The translations under genes were made by a program, and so were the position numbers. The notes under the pieces were generated by a model. That model was given only the letters and a program-made list of their open reading frames with translations. It did no database searches and had not been told where the DNA came from. A stretch of 53,290 bases of DNA from positions 1-53,290 of the forward strand of contig DDZS01000047.1 in the NCBI GenBank assembly GCA_002346425.1. Direction: 5' to 3'. Of this stretch, positions 26,575 through 34,743 are shown one piece after another. This stretch comes from Alphaproteobacteria bacterium UBA3002 (GTDB lineage Bacteria > Pseudomonadota > Alphaproteobacteria > Rickettsiales > UBA3002). Within the stretch, counting starts at the first letter, position 1. Each line of letters starts with the position of its first letter.

Positions 26575-26898
26575 ATTAAAAAATACACACTTTTACCACT
26601 TCAAGAACGTATTGCGGCCCGTAAGGCTGCCGACGTTGATACATCTTACGTGGCGCGTTTACTAAGTAAGGCCCCGCGCAAGCCAGCACAAAAACTGGTG
26701 GAGGAGGCGGGTGAGCTTGCCATTGCAGCCGTTAGTCAGGGAAAAAAAGAGCAGATCAGCGAAGCAGCGGATTTACTATTTCATTTGCTAGTACTGTGCG
26801 AATCGCTTGAGATTGATTTTGCCGACATTGTCGCCGAACTGGAAAAACGCGAGGGGATGTCGGGTCTGGAAGAGAAAGCGAAACGGAAAAAATCATGA
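26575..26898 (+). CDS. hisE: Phosphoribosyl-ATP pyrophosphatase HisE, probable ATT start
   Basis: Second step of histidine synthesis: hydrolyses phosphoribosyl-ATP to phosphoribosyl-AMP. The conserved core is KLVEEAGELAIAAV with EAADLLFHLLVL. The only conventional start in frame is GTG 26650, giving 82 residues and cutting off the family's N-terminal helix. Upstream codons read LQERIAARKAADVDTSYVAR, matching the HisE pattern (xxxIxxRxxxDxxxSYxAxL), so translation must begin earlier. The frame is open back to a TAA at 26524 without ATG, GTG or TTG. ATT 26575 (then AAA AAA TAC) gives 107 residues, the usual HisE length; CTG 26560 is the alternative. It overlaps the HIT gene by four bases. Confidence 0.88.
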   Translation: MKKYTLLPLQERIAARKAADVDTSYVARLLSKAPRKPAQKLVEEAGELAIAAVSQGKKEQISEAADLLFHLLVLCESLEIDFADIVAELEKREGMSGLEEKAKRKKS

Positions 26899-27269
26899 GT
26901 TACGATACGACAAATATTTTTGCCAAAATTTTGCGCAAAGAAATACCCTGCGATGCGGTATATGAAGATGAGTATGTTCTCGCCTTTCGTGATATTGAGC
27001 CAGCCGCACCAGTGCATGTGCTCATTGTGCCGAAGGGCGACTTCACCTCATTTCATGATTTTACTACTCATGCGGATGCGGCGATGATTGAAGGCTATTT
27101 CACGGCGATTCGTCAGATTGCGGAAAAGGTGGGCGTGGCGGAAACTGGTTATCGCTTAATCACCAATCACGGGGCTGATGCCTCGCAGACTGTGCCGCAT
27201 TTTCATATGCATTTGTTAGGTGGGAAAGCGCTGGGCGGCTTAATTTCAAGTGATAAGCTATACCGTTAG
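26895..27269 (+). CDS. HIT family (histidine triad) nucleotide-binding protein
   Basis: A 124-residue HINT-like hydrolase acting on purine nucleoside phosphoramidates. The signature HFHMHLLGG near residues 100-108 carries the histidine triad with the catalytic middle His. The N-terminus IFAKILRKEIPCDAVYED is typical. It follows hisE with an ATGA overlap, as in many alphaproteobacteria, and converges on the Maf gene with a 12-bp overlap. Confidence 0.95.
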   Translation: MSYDTTNIFAKILRKEIPCDAVYEDEYVLAFRDIEPAAPVHVLIVPKGDFTSFHDFTTHADAAMIEGYFTAIRQIAEKVGVAETGYRLITNHGADASQTVPHFHMHLLGGKALGGLISSDKLYR

Positions 27270-27821
27270 TCCCACACTGCGCAGCATTTGCTGCGTCTCA
27301 TAGAGCGGCAGGCCGACCACCGCGCTGTAAGACCCCTGCATCTCAGTAATAAACGCTTCTGCGCAACCTTGAATACCGTAGCCGCCCGCTTTGCCTTCCC
27401 ATTCCCCGGAAGCGATATACGCCTCAATATCCTGCGCGCTAAGCTGACGGAAGCGAATGCGGGTAGCCACCAAGCGTTGTCTTAAGATGCGCCCGTCATG
27501 GGCGATCGCCACCGCGGTAATTGCCTGATGGCGACGTCCCGACATCCAGCGCAGACAATCGCGAGCGGTTGCGGCATCTTCCGCTTTGGGCAAAATGCGA
27601 TGCGCCCCGCACACAATCGTATCTGCGGCGAGAATGAAGGCGTCCGTTGCAGGAAGTGCCAACGCTTTTTCACGCGCCATCCTCGTGACATAGGGTCGCG
27701 GTTTTTCCGAAATATGCGGGTCTTCATTGATATCGGCGGGAATCACTTGATCGGGCGTAAAACCCATTTGCTTCAGCAGCGCCAAACGGCGTGGGGAGGA
27801 TGAGGCGAGGATTAACGACAT
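27258..27821 (-). CDS. Maf family nucleotide pyrophosphatase
   Basis: Maf proteins hydrolyse non-canonical or methylated nucleoside triphosphates to monophosphates as house-cleaning enzymes. The 187-residue protein has the N-terminal SSSPRRLALLKQMGF, the AADTIV segment with its metal-binding Asp, and a C-terminal GGYGIQGCAEAFI. It is the last gene of the dcd-to-maf minus-strand run and overlaps the convergent HIT gene at its 3' end. Old annotations as a septum formation inhibitor are historical. Confidence 0.94.
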   Translation of the reverse strand: MSLILASSSPRRLALLKQMGFTPDQVIPADINEDPHISEKPRPYVTRMAREKALALPATDAFILAADTIVCGAHRILPKAEDAATARDCLRWMSGRRHQAITAVAIAHDGRILRQRLVATRIRFRQLSAQDIEAYIASGEWEGKAGGYGIQGCAEAFITEMQGSYSAVVGLPLYETQQMLRSVGLTV

Positions 27822-27866
27822 AGGCGAATCGCAATAAGAAGGGAAACGTGTTCGCCAAAGGCCATC

Positions 27867-28085
27867 TTATTTATGGCGGAAGGTCACGCGGCCTTTGCTC
27901 AAATCATACGGCGTCATTTCTACCGTGACTTTATCACCGGCCAACACGCGGATACGGTTTTTGCGCATTTTGCCGGAAGTGTGGGCGATCACTTCGTGCC
28001 CATTGTCTAACTTCACGCGGAACATTGCGTTGGGTAGCAGTTCGTCTACTACGCCTTCGAATTCCAATAGATCTTCTTTTGCCAT
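27867..28085 (-). CDS. infA: Translation initiation factor IF-1
   Basis: A 72-residue OB-fold factor that occupies the ribosomal A site during initiation. It matches the family across its full length: MAKEDLLEFEGVVDELLPNAMF at the start and the usual VTVEMTPYDLSKGRV ending. An AAAGGA ribosome-binding site lies 8 bp upstream of the ATG, just beyond an 8-bp inverted repeat at 28102-28121. Confidence 0.98.
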   Translation of the reverse strand: MAKEDLLEFEGVVDELLPNAMFRVKLDNGHEVIAHTSGKMRKNRIRVLAGDKVTVEMTPYDLSKGRVTFRHK

Positions 28086-28101
28086 GCGGTCCTTTTGGAG
28101 A

Positions 28102-28121
28102 AAATGCGCTGATGCGCATTT
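28102..28121 (-). promoter_or_regulatory. 8-bp perfect hairpin in the infA leader
   Basis: AAATGCGC, a TGAT loop, and GCGCATTT form a perfect stem between the UPF0262 stop and the infA ribosome-binding site. On the minus strand the stem is followed by only a few T residues, so it is weak as a terminator. It could instead act as an RNA processing or stabilising element between the two cistrons. Its role is not established. Confidence 0.35.
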
Positions 28122-28128
28122 CTACGGG

Positions 28129-28617
28129 TTATTTAATATGCAATACGCAGATGAGGGTAAATAGCCGACGCGCCGTATCAAAATCAAGGGTTATTTTGCC
28201 ATTCAGCTGATCTTGCAACAGTTCGGAACCTTCATTATGGATACCGCGACGGCCCATATCGATCGCTTCTAACCGATGCGGTTCGGCAGAGATCAGCGCT
28301 TCCTGATAGCTTTCATACATCAAAAAGTAATCTTTGATGATCCGTTTAAAGGGGGCAACCGAAAGCGCAATTTCTTGTTTCTCGCTGCTACTTTCACTGT
28401 GAATCCAGAAAATCAGCCGGTTGTCATTCAAGGATAACGACACATGATACGGCCCATCGCCCATTTGATCAGGGCGAAAACGGTTATGCGCTAACAGGTC
28501 AGTAATCGCCGTGGCGCGTTCGCGTTCGACTTCCTCGCTACGACGCAGAAAGGTCTTCTCGTCCAGGATGATACTGGCGATGGCGTCTGTTGTCGCTAAA
28601 GTGGCTGTGCCGTGCAT
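28129..28617 (-). CDS. UPF0262 family protein
   Basis: A 162-residue member of the alphaproteobacterial UPF0262 family, function unknown. Family-like segments are ILDEKTFLRRSEEVERERA near the start, FKRIIKDYFLMYESY in the middle and AIDMGRRGIHNEGSELLQ, then DFDTARRLFTLICVLH at the C-terminus. It lies between hisD and infA, its usual neighbours. There is no clear ribosome-binding site before the ATG. Confidence 0.92.
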   Translation of the reverse strand: MHGTATLATTDAIASIILDEKTFLRRSEEVERERATAITDLLAHNRFRPDQMGDGPYHVSLSLNDNRLIFWIHSESSSEKQEIALSVAPFKRIIKDYFLMYESYQEALISAEPHRLEAIDMGRRGIHNEGSELLQDQLNGKITLDFDTARRLFTLICVLHIK

Positions 28618-28681
28618 GAGGTGATTATATCAAAAGCGCGTAATGGACGGAAGGATTATATTGCAGCGCAGCAAATCCGAT

Positions 28682-29971
28682 TTAATGGTCCCGCAGGCGC
28701 AGCGATAATGCATGCGCGCCCAGACCTTCGCTATCGGCCAAGGCCGCCGCATCGGCAATGAGTTGCTTTGCGCCTTCTGCGCTACACCCGATCAGGCTGC
28801 TTTTTTTCATGAAATCATAGACCGATAAACCCGATGAATAGCGCGCGGCGCGGGTCGTGGGGAGCACATGCGAAGGGCCGGCAATGTAATCACCGATTGC
28901 TTCGGGTGTGTAACGACCCAGGAAAATCGCGCCAGCATGGCGAATCTGTGCGGCCAGCGCATCCGGATTTTCAATGGCGAGTTCTAAATGTTCCGGCGCA
29001 ATTTGATCGATAAGCGCTGCGCAGTGGTTTACATCGTCGGTAATAATCACCACGCCATATTCTTCCCACGACGCACCGGCTACATCCCGTCGCTCTAAGG
29101 TGTGAAGGGTTTGCGTGACCGCCTCGCACACGGCTTCGGCAAAGGCGGCATCATCGCAGATCAATATTGATTGCGCCACCGGATCATGCTCGGCTTGCGA
29201 AAGTAAATCTGCCGCTATCCAGCGCGGATCATTCTTAGCATCGGCGACGACGCAAATTTCTGAAGGCCCGGCAATTGTATCAATGCCCACGATACCGAAT
29301 ACCTGCCGTTTGGCTTCGGCGACATAGGCATTGCCGGGACCAACGATTTTATCGACCGGCGCAATCGTTTGCGTACCATAGGCAAGCGCCGCCACGGCAT
29401 GCGCGCCGCCAATCGTATAGATTTCATGCACGCCCGCCAGTTCAGCCGCGACCAAAATCGCAGGATTTACCTTGCCATCGGGCGTGGGGACCGTCATCAC
29501 CAGACGCTCGCACCCGGCTACTTGGGCAGGGATCGCGTTCATTAACACCGAACTTGGATAGCTAGCAAGACCTCCGGGCACATAAAGCCCTACCGCCTGC
29601 AAAGCGCGCCATTGCCACCCCAGCGTAATGCCTTGCGCATCTTCCCAGCGCGCATCCTGCGGTTTTTGTTTGTCGTGATAGTCCCGAATGCGTTCGGCTG
29701 CGTGTTCCAAAGCTTTTATAACGTCGGGTGGGCAGGTGCGCCGTGCTTCGGCGATACGTTCGGGGCTGACGCGCACGGTCTCTGCCGTTAGCGTAATGCG
29801 GTCGAATTGCGCCGTCAGATCGAATACCGCCGTATCGCCTTCTTTTTTCACGCGCGCCAGAATATCGGTGACGACAGGCACCACATGCGACTGATCGCCC
29901 GTGCGTTCGGCAAGCACCTTTTGTAACTGATGGATGAAACCGGTGTCGGAGCTATTAAGCCGCGTCGGCAT
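28682..29971 (-). CDS. hisD: Histidinol dehydrogenase
   Basis: Catalyses the last two oxidations of histidine synthesis, histidinol to histidine, with zinc and NAD. The 429-residue length is normal. Conserved blocks include VGLYVPGG, the GPGNAYVAEAKRQ segment, IAGPSEI, the QAEHDP metal/catalytic region, and the IAPEHLEL and GPSHVLPT motifs. Its 5' end overlaps hisG by 17 bp, so the two are coupled. Confidence 0.98.
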   Translation of the reverse strand: MPTRLNSSDTGFIHQLQKVLAERTGDQSHVVPVVTDILARVKKEGDTAVFDLTAQFDRITLTAETVRVSPERIAEARRTCPPDVIKALEHAAERIRDYHDKQKPQDARWEDAQGITLGWQWRALQAVGLYVPGGLASYPSSVLMNAIPAQVAGCERLVMTVPTPDGKVNPAILVAAELAGVHEIYTIGGAHAVAALAYGTQTIAPVDKIVGPGNAYVAEAKRQVFGIVGIDTIAGPSEICVVADAKNDPRWIAADLLSQAEHDPVAQSILICDDAAFAEAVCEAVTQTLHTLERRDVAGASWEEYGVVIITDDVNHCAALIDQIAPEHLELAIENPDALAAQIRHAGAIFLGRYTPEAIGDYIAGPSHVLPTTRAARYSSGLSVYDFMKKSSLIGCSAEGAKQLIADAAALADSEGLGAHALSLRLRDH

Positions 29972-30611
29972 GGCCTACCGCCGTTTCGAATGCGGCGATC
30001 AACTCGTTCAACCGCGTGCTATCGGTTTTAAGGGCGCTACGACTCACAATCAGGCGCGATGAGACCTGCATGATGACATCGCTTTCGCGCAAGTGATTGG
30101 CTTTTAGCGTGTTCCCCGTCGAAACCAGATCGACGATTTGTTCGGCAAGGCCTAATCCGGGGGCGAGTTCCATCGCGCCGTTTAACTTAATGCATTCCGC
30201 TTGGATGCCGCGTTGCGCAAACCAGGCTTTGGTGAGATTCGGATATTTGGTTGCGACGCGGCGATGCGTGTGCAGGCGGACTGGTGGTGCATCGACAGGT
30301 TCGGCAATGCTCAACCGGCAATGTCCGATATCAAGGTTCACCGGTGCGTAAAGACCTTGATAATCAAACTCTTCCAACACATCGCTTCCTACAACGCCAA
30401 TCTGCGCACCACCGCGAGCCACAAAAGTGGCCACGTCAAAACTGCGCACGCGGATGATCGATAAATCCGGTCGGTTCGTAGCAAATTGTAAGGCGCGATT
30501 GCTGCTATCGAAAAAGCCCGGCTCGGGTTCGATGCCAACAGATTTCATCAGCGGCTTCAACTCTTCGTAGATGCGGCCTTTGGGAATAGCGAGGGTGATA
30601 GGGCGTTGCAT
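29955..30611 (-). CDS. hisG: ATP phosphoribosyltransferase, short form (HisG-S)
   Basis: Catalyses the first step of histidine synthesis, condensing ATP with PRPP. At 218 residues it lacks the C-terminal ACT-like regulatory domain of long HisG, so it is the short form, which needs the regulatory subunit HisZ. HisZ is not in this window. Visible family marks are AIPKGRIYEELKPL at the start, the RPDLSIIRVR region and ELAPGLGLAEQIVDLVSTG, the PRPP-binding segment. Confidence 0.96.
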   Translation of the reverse strand: MQRPITLAIPKGRIYEELKPLMKSVGIEPEPGFFDSSNRALQFATNRPDLSIIRVRSFDVATFVARGGAQIGVVGSDVLEEFDYQGLYAPVNLDIGHCRLSIAEPVDAPPVRLHTHRRVATKYPNLTKAWFAQRGIQAECIKLNGAMELAPGLGLAEQIVDLVSTGNTLKANHLRESDVIMQVSSRLIVSRSALKTDSTRLNELIAAFETAVGHADAA

Positions 30612-30649
30612 GGCGCGACTATGGCAAATTGCGCCGCGGCAAACAAGTG

Positions 30650-31921
30650 TTAATGCATGCGCTCGATATCAGCGCCGCAGAGTTTTAGCTTGTCTTCCAG
30701 CCGTTCATAGCCGCGATCCAGATGGTAGACCCGATTGATGATGGTTTCGCCCTCAGCAACCAATGCGGCAATCACTAAGGAAAGGCTGGCCCGTAAATCG
30801 GTCGCCATCACCTCTGCGCCGGTCAGTTTCTCAACGCCGGTAATCGACGCCATCTGGCCTTTAACGGTAATATCTGCGCCCATCCGCGCTAGCTCCGGTA
30901 CATGCATGTAGCGGTTTTCGAAAATAGTTTCAGTCAGTTGCGATGTGCCATTCGCACAGCATAACACGGCCATTAACTGCGCCTGCATATCGGTCGGAAA
31001 GCCGGGATGCGGTTCGGTGGTAATATGGACGGGTTGTAGCGGTGCGGTGCGCGGTAGCGTGCGGATCGTGGTGCCATCAATCTGGGTGTGGAGTCCCGTT
31101 TGCTCCAGCGCGGCAAGCGTCGCGCGCATATCGTCCGGTTGGCAATGTTCCAGCGTTAGCTCGCCGCCCGTCATCGCTGCAATGGCCAGATATGATCCGG
31201 CTTCAATGCGGTCTGGCAGCACATCATGCGTGGCGGCGTGCAATTGGGTTACGCCGTGAATAATCAGTTCGGAGGTGTCGATGCCTTCGATCTGGGCGCC
31301 CATGGCTTGTAGCAAATGCGCCAGATCACGAATTTCTGGTTCGCGTGCGGCGTTACTTAACCGCGTCGTACCATCCGCAAGCACCGCGGCCATCAACGCA
31401 TTTTCCGTGGCGCCGACTGAAACTTGCGGAAAGGTGAAATCTCCGCCTTTCAACCCTTGCGGGGCCTTGGCATCAAGATAGCCTTCCTTAACGTCGATCT
31501 CTGCGCCCATGGCTTCCAGCGCTTTTAAATGCAAGTCGACCGGGCGTGTGCCAATGGCGCAGCCCCCAGGAAGGGAGACGCGTGCTTTACCAAACCGCGC
31601 GAGCAGTGGGCCTAGCACCAGAACCGATGCCCGCATGGTGCGCACAATGTCATACGGTGCGGTCAGATTATCGATTTTCTCGGCATGCAGCGTTATTTCG
31701 CGACCGCGCTCCCCCGCGTCATGCATGTGGAAGGTTACCCCATGCTGACGCAATAATTTACCCATCGTGACGATATCCGCAAGGTAGGGCAGATTGCGTA
31801 ACCGCACCGGCCTCTCACTCAGTAAGCATGCTGCCATCAACGGCAAGGCTGCATTTTTAGCCCCGGCGATGCGGATGGTTCCATGCAGCGGTTTTCCGCC
31901 TACAATGCGTAATTTATCCAT
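30650..31921 (-). CDS. murA: UDP-N-acetylglucosamine 1-carboxyvinyltransferase MurA
   Basis: First committed step of peptidoglycan synthesis: transfers enolpyruvyl from PEP to UDP-GlcNAc. The catalytic Cys is present at residue 121 in LPGGCAIGTRPVDLH, so the enzyme should be fosfomycin-sensitive by family rule. The N-terminal GGKPLHGTIRIAGAKNAALP and the C-terminal DLRASLSLVIAALVAEG are typical. The 423-residue length is normal. It begins 3 bp after the dcd stop, and hisG follows after 38 bp. Confidence 0.98.
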   Translation of the reverse strand: MDKLRIVGGKPLHGTIRIAGAKNAALPLMAACLLSERPVRLRNLPYLADIVTMGKLLRQHGVTFHMHDAGERGREITLHAEKIDNLTAPYDIVRTMRASVLVLGPLLARFGKARVSLPGGCAIGTRPVDLHLKALEAMGAEIDVKEGYLDAKAPQGLKGGDFTFPQVSVGATENALMAAVLADGTTRLSNAAREPEIRDLAHLLQAMGAQIEGIDTSELIIHGVTQLHAATHDVLPDRIEAGSYLAIAAMTGGELTLEHCQPDDMRATLAALEQTGLHTQIDGTTIRTLPRTAPLQPVHITTEPHPGFPTDMQAQLMAVLCCANGTSQLTETIFENRYMHVPELARMGADITVKGQMASITGVEKLTGAEVMATDLRASLSLVIAALVAEGETIINRVYHLDRGYERLEDKLKLCGADIERMH

Positions 31922-31924
31922 GGA

Positions 31925-32491
31925 TTAGGCGCTTTTCTCGACACGTGGAAGCGTGACGCCACGCTGGCCCATATATTTGCCCTTACGATCGCCATAAGAC
32001 ACTTCGCAGAGAGATTCGCCCTTTAAAAACAGAAACTGACACGCGCCTTCGTTAGCGTAAATTTTCGCAGGAAGCGGTGTGGTATTGGAAAATTCCAGCG
32101 TCACATGGCCTTCCCATTCGGGTTCCAGCGGGGTGACATTTACAATAATACCGCAGCGTGCATAGGTGGATTTGCCTAAGCATATGACTAACGTGTCACG
32201 TGGAATGCGGAAATATTCGACGGTCCGCGCCAATGCGAAGCTATTTGGCGGAATGATGCAACAATCCGTCTGGCGATCAACAAAGCTAGAGCTGCAGAAA
32301 TTTTTCGGATCTACCGTGGCAGAGTCTACATTGGTAAAAATTTTGAATTCATCGGCCACACGGGCGTCGTAGCCGTAAGACGATAATCCATAAGAGATCA
32401 CGCCTTCACGCGTTAAATGCTCGACGAACGGCTCGATCATGCCATTTTTCTGTGCCTGCTCGCGAATCCAATGGTCCGGTTGAATACCCAT
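31925..32491 (-). CDS. dcd: dCTP deaminase
   Basis: Deaminates dCTP to dUTP for thymidylate synthesis. The 188-residue protein contains the family core KSTYARCGIIVNVTPLEPEW followed by EGHVTLEFSN, which includes the catalytic glutamate, and ends with KYMGQRGVTLPR. It is the first gene of the dcd-murA-hisG-hisD-UPF0262-infA-maf run. Confidence 0.97.
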   Translation of the reverse strand: MGIQPDHWIREQAQKNGMIEPFVEHLTREGVISYGLSSYGYDARVADEFKIFTNVDSATVDPKNFCSSSFVDRQTDCCIIPPNSFALARTVEYFRIPRDTLVICLGKSTYARCGIIVNVTPLEPEWEGHVTLEFSNTTPLPAKIYANEGACQFLFLKGESLCEVSYGDRKGKYMGQRGVTLPRVEKSA

Positions 32492-32543
32492 AGGGCAGAT
32501 GTATCAGTATTTCGCCGAAAGCAAAGCAAAAGCATAACAAATG

Positions 32544-33287
32544 TTAATGCGCGGTGGCGTGAGTGGGATATTCCCGGGAGTTAGTGGCCTGCATCATCTG
32601 TTTCGCCTGATTGACGAAATAGCCAAATAATTCGCGATAGCGCGCATTATAAATCAGAAATTCCGGGTGGAATTGTACGCCCATAAATAACGGCTTTGCC
32701 GTATCTTCAATACATTGTACCACGCCATTGCGTTCCATCGCGGTAACGGTGAGGTTTTTACCCGTATTAGCAATCGACTGTGTGTGCATGCTATTCACGC
32801 GACACGGGTTGCATCCAGTCACCTTCGCCAGTGTCGAAGTCGGCTGAACATACATCGCTTTGCGGTAGAATATTTTTGCGATCAAACTATTAGGATATTC
32901 GGCCTCTTCATAAATCTTCGAAAAATCGCGATGCAATGTGCCACCGCGCACGATATTCATCAGCTGCGCCCCGCGGCAAATACCCAATACAGGCTTACCT
33001 GCATCATCCATACGTTTTAACCACAAGGTTTCCAGCTTATCGCGCGCATGATTATAGACATAATCTGGCTTGGCGCGTTGATGATAGAGTGGGGGATACA
33101 CATCCTGCCCGCCACCGAGCACCAAACCATCGGCCGTCATATCAAATTGCGGATCGGACGGATGCACCAGTACAGGTTTACCGCCTGCTAACCAGACAGC
33201 AAGCCGGGTAAACAAGCGCATCATCGTATATCCCTCATCGGGAAATGTGATCGCGATGACTGGTCTTGGGGTGGTTACATCAACCAT
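32544..33287 (-). CDS. Class I glutamine amidotransferase-like peptidase (C26 family)
   Basis: A 247-residue thiol hydrolase of the gamma-glutamyl-hydrolase/PuuD group. The nucleophile is Cys104 in LGICRGAQLMN, and the His-Glu pair is in GVQFHPEF (His207, Glu209). I use the ATG at 33287, preceded by AAAGGAGT 8 bp upstream, rather than an upstream start. It overlaps the amidoligase gene by 13 bp. Pfam notes that amidoligase-2 genes in proteobacteria are found beside a GAT-like thiol peptidase, and that is exactly this pair. By inference the enzyme would cleave or edit a gamma-glutamyl or isopeptide bond made by its partner. Confidence 0.9.
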   Translation of the reverse strand: MVDVTTPRPVIAITFPDEGYTMMRLFTRLAVWLAGGKPVLVHPSDPQFDMTADGLVLGGGQDVYPPLYHQRAKPDYVYNHARDKLETLWLKRMDDAGKPVLGICRGAQLMNIVRGGTLHRDFSKIYEEAEYPNSLIAKIFYRKAMYVQPTSTLAKVTGCNPCRVNSMHTQSIANTGKNLTVTAMERNGVVQCIEDTAKPLFMGVQFHPEFLIYNARYRELFGYFVNQAKQMMQATNSREYPTHATAH

Positions 33288-34249
33288 GAGCCGGACTCCT
33301 TTGACGATTGCATGAACCACCATGATTCTGCTTTGGTTTCTAAAAAATTCTGCGAGGCAGTTTGCAGGGCAACCTTATCTGCGGCTAACGCTTCCACTTT
33401 GCGCCATTGATTCAATTCATCGGTGATACTCCAGTTAGCCTCATCGATCTTGCAATTAGGTAGCCGAAAATGAAAGGTCGGGCGGGGTTTCACCAAGGGA
33501 TCATCAATGGCCTGACGAATGCGTGGCGCATCCAGATGCATAAAGCATGGCAACATGTCTAACCCCCGATCGCGGGTAGGGTTGTAATGTAGATAGTCGT
33601 CAATCAATTCCCCCAAAGTCGGAGAATAATCCGGCTGAAGTACTAAACGTGTATAGGCTAATGGGTAAGCGCCCGCAAACGATGTGGCTTTACGGGTTAG
33701 ATCCATATCGGCGGCTAATTCATCGTGTAAAAGACAGTAAGCTTGAATCACAGACAGAAGATATCCCGCATCCTTGGCGGCAATCTCAGGGTTGATATGC
33801 ATACCAAAGGCATGAAGGGGATGCGCGCTAGTACCTTGCGCGCCTAGAAGCCGCAGGGTTTTCACGCATGCGTCTAGCATTTCAATGCCATCCGCATCTA
33901 AAGGTGGGGTAACAATCTCAAACGGGGCGACCTGAGTCACCATTGGAGATAGCACAGCATCAATAGCTTTGCTGAGACCTTTATTTTCAATAGTCTCCTG
34001 AGCCAGTTTTTGCATTAACCGACAATCGAGCTCGACACGGAAACTACCGTAATCTGACGTTTCTACTGTCGATAAATGCTGATGGACTAATTGCGTCTCA
34101 CCCTTAAAAGCATCGGCTATGACATCGGCGATCTGAGCAATGGTCAGGCCCAGAAATTCAAGCTCGATGCCTGTAAGCCGTTCTTCCCCGTCTGTTGTTA
34201 CCGAGGGCACCAGATAGGGATTGGCTTGCGTATTGGGATGAATAATCAT
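33275..34249 (-). CDS. Putative amidoligase (Amidoligase_2 family, glutamine synthetase-like fold)
   Basis: A 324-residue protein matching the predicted COOH-NH2 ligase family PF12224. The N-terminal GIELEF (27-32) and SFRVELD (69-75) carry the glutamates expected at the ATP/metal site of a glutamine synthetase-like fold, and GMHINPE near residue 150 is another conserved metal/nucleotide segment. The predicted activity is ATP-dependent amide or isopeptide bond formation; the substrate is unknown. Its ATG overlaps the stop of the lipoprotein gene (ATGA), and its 3' end overlaps the amidotransferase, so all three are coupled. Confidence 0.87.
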   Translation of the reverse strand: MIIHPNTQANPYLVPSVTTDGEERLTGIELEFLGLTIAQIADVIADAFKGETQLVHQHLSTVETSDYGSFRVELDCRLMQKLAQETIENKGLSKAIDAVLSPMVTQVAPFEIVTPPLDADGIEMLDACVKTLRLLGAQGTSAHPLHAFGMHINPEIAAKDAGYLLSVIQAYCLLHDELAADMDLTRKATSFAGAYPLAYTRLVLQPDYSPTLGELIDDYLHYNPTRDRGLDMLPCFMHLDAPRIRQAIDDPLVKPRPTFHFRLPNCKIDEANWSITDELNQWRKVEALAADKVALQTASQNFLETKAESWWFMQSSKESGSWLM

Positions 34250-34437
34250 GGCACTCTATTGGATTTTGTATGTAGCTCGCCGGCCGAAAAGCTCCGGACG
34301 GTGTAATCCGGATTTTTATCGTGAATGAGATCTTCTTCCGTGAGTGAAGATTCTAGCGCCTGCTCAATCTGAGGTTTTTCCTTAGAAGGCATGCATGCAC
34401 TGACACATAAGATAGCTACTATCGACCACGCGCGCAC
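34246..34437 (-). CDS. Small putative lipoprotein of the amidoligase operon
   Basis: A 63-residue protein starting at GTG (MRAWSIVAILCVSAC), with a short hydrophobic signal and a lipobox-like CVSAC ending at Cys15. The mature part is polar and acidic (EKPQIEQALESSLTEEDL) and has no recognised domain. It starts 6 bp after the membrane-protein gene and overlaps the amidoligase start by four bases, so it belongs to the same operon. It could be the surface substrate or anchor for the ligase; that is speculation. I do not recognise homologues. Confidence 0.62.
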   Translation of the reverse strand: MRAWSIVAILCVSACMPSKEKPQIEQALESSLTEEDLIHDKNPDYTVRSFSAGELHTKSNRVP

Positions 34438-34443
34438 AACAGG

Positions 34444-34743
34444 TTACTCTTGCAACCGCGGGCGCTTTTGCGGCTCAGCGATTTTGCTTAATTTGATGGT
34501 TGAGCCATCATGATGCACATCTTGGGATAGTGCCGCAGTCTTTTTGAGAAATAACGCTGCAAGACTGGCAATCGCTGCAAAAATGAGGATCGGCAAAACG
34601 ATCAATACAGCGGTTGGCAATGCAGATTCGCTAACCAGTGCACTCCCTACCAGCCATGTTCCGCCGATGAAAAGTGCAAATGCAGCCAAGAACCCAGCAA
34701 AATAGCGGATAACCGGCGCACGATGAGATTCGGTATGGGCCAT
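34444..34743 (-). CDS. Small two-helix membrane protein, first gene of the amidoligase operon
   Basis: A 99-residue protein with two transmembrane helices (about 13-35 and 43-66) separated by a short loop, then a basic cytoplasmic-looking tail rich in Lys, Gln and Pro (EPQKRPRLQE). I recognise no family. It leads the operon lipoprotein-amidoligase-amidotransferase. Its ribosome-binding site AAAGGAG falls in and next to the loop of a perfect 9-bp inverted repeat that ends directly before the ATG. Confidence 0.72.
   Translation of the reverse strand: MAHTESHRAPVIRYFAGFLAAFALFIGGTWLVGSALVSESALPTAVLIVLPILIFAAIASLAALFLKKTAALSQDVHHDGSTIKLSKIAEPQKRPRLQE

Noticed and set aside
26650..26898. hisE as an 82-residue protein from GTG 26650
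   Set aside because: Clear HisE homology continues upstream of this codon, so the shorter protein would be truncated; I prefer the ATT start.
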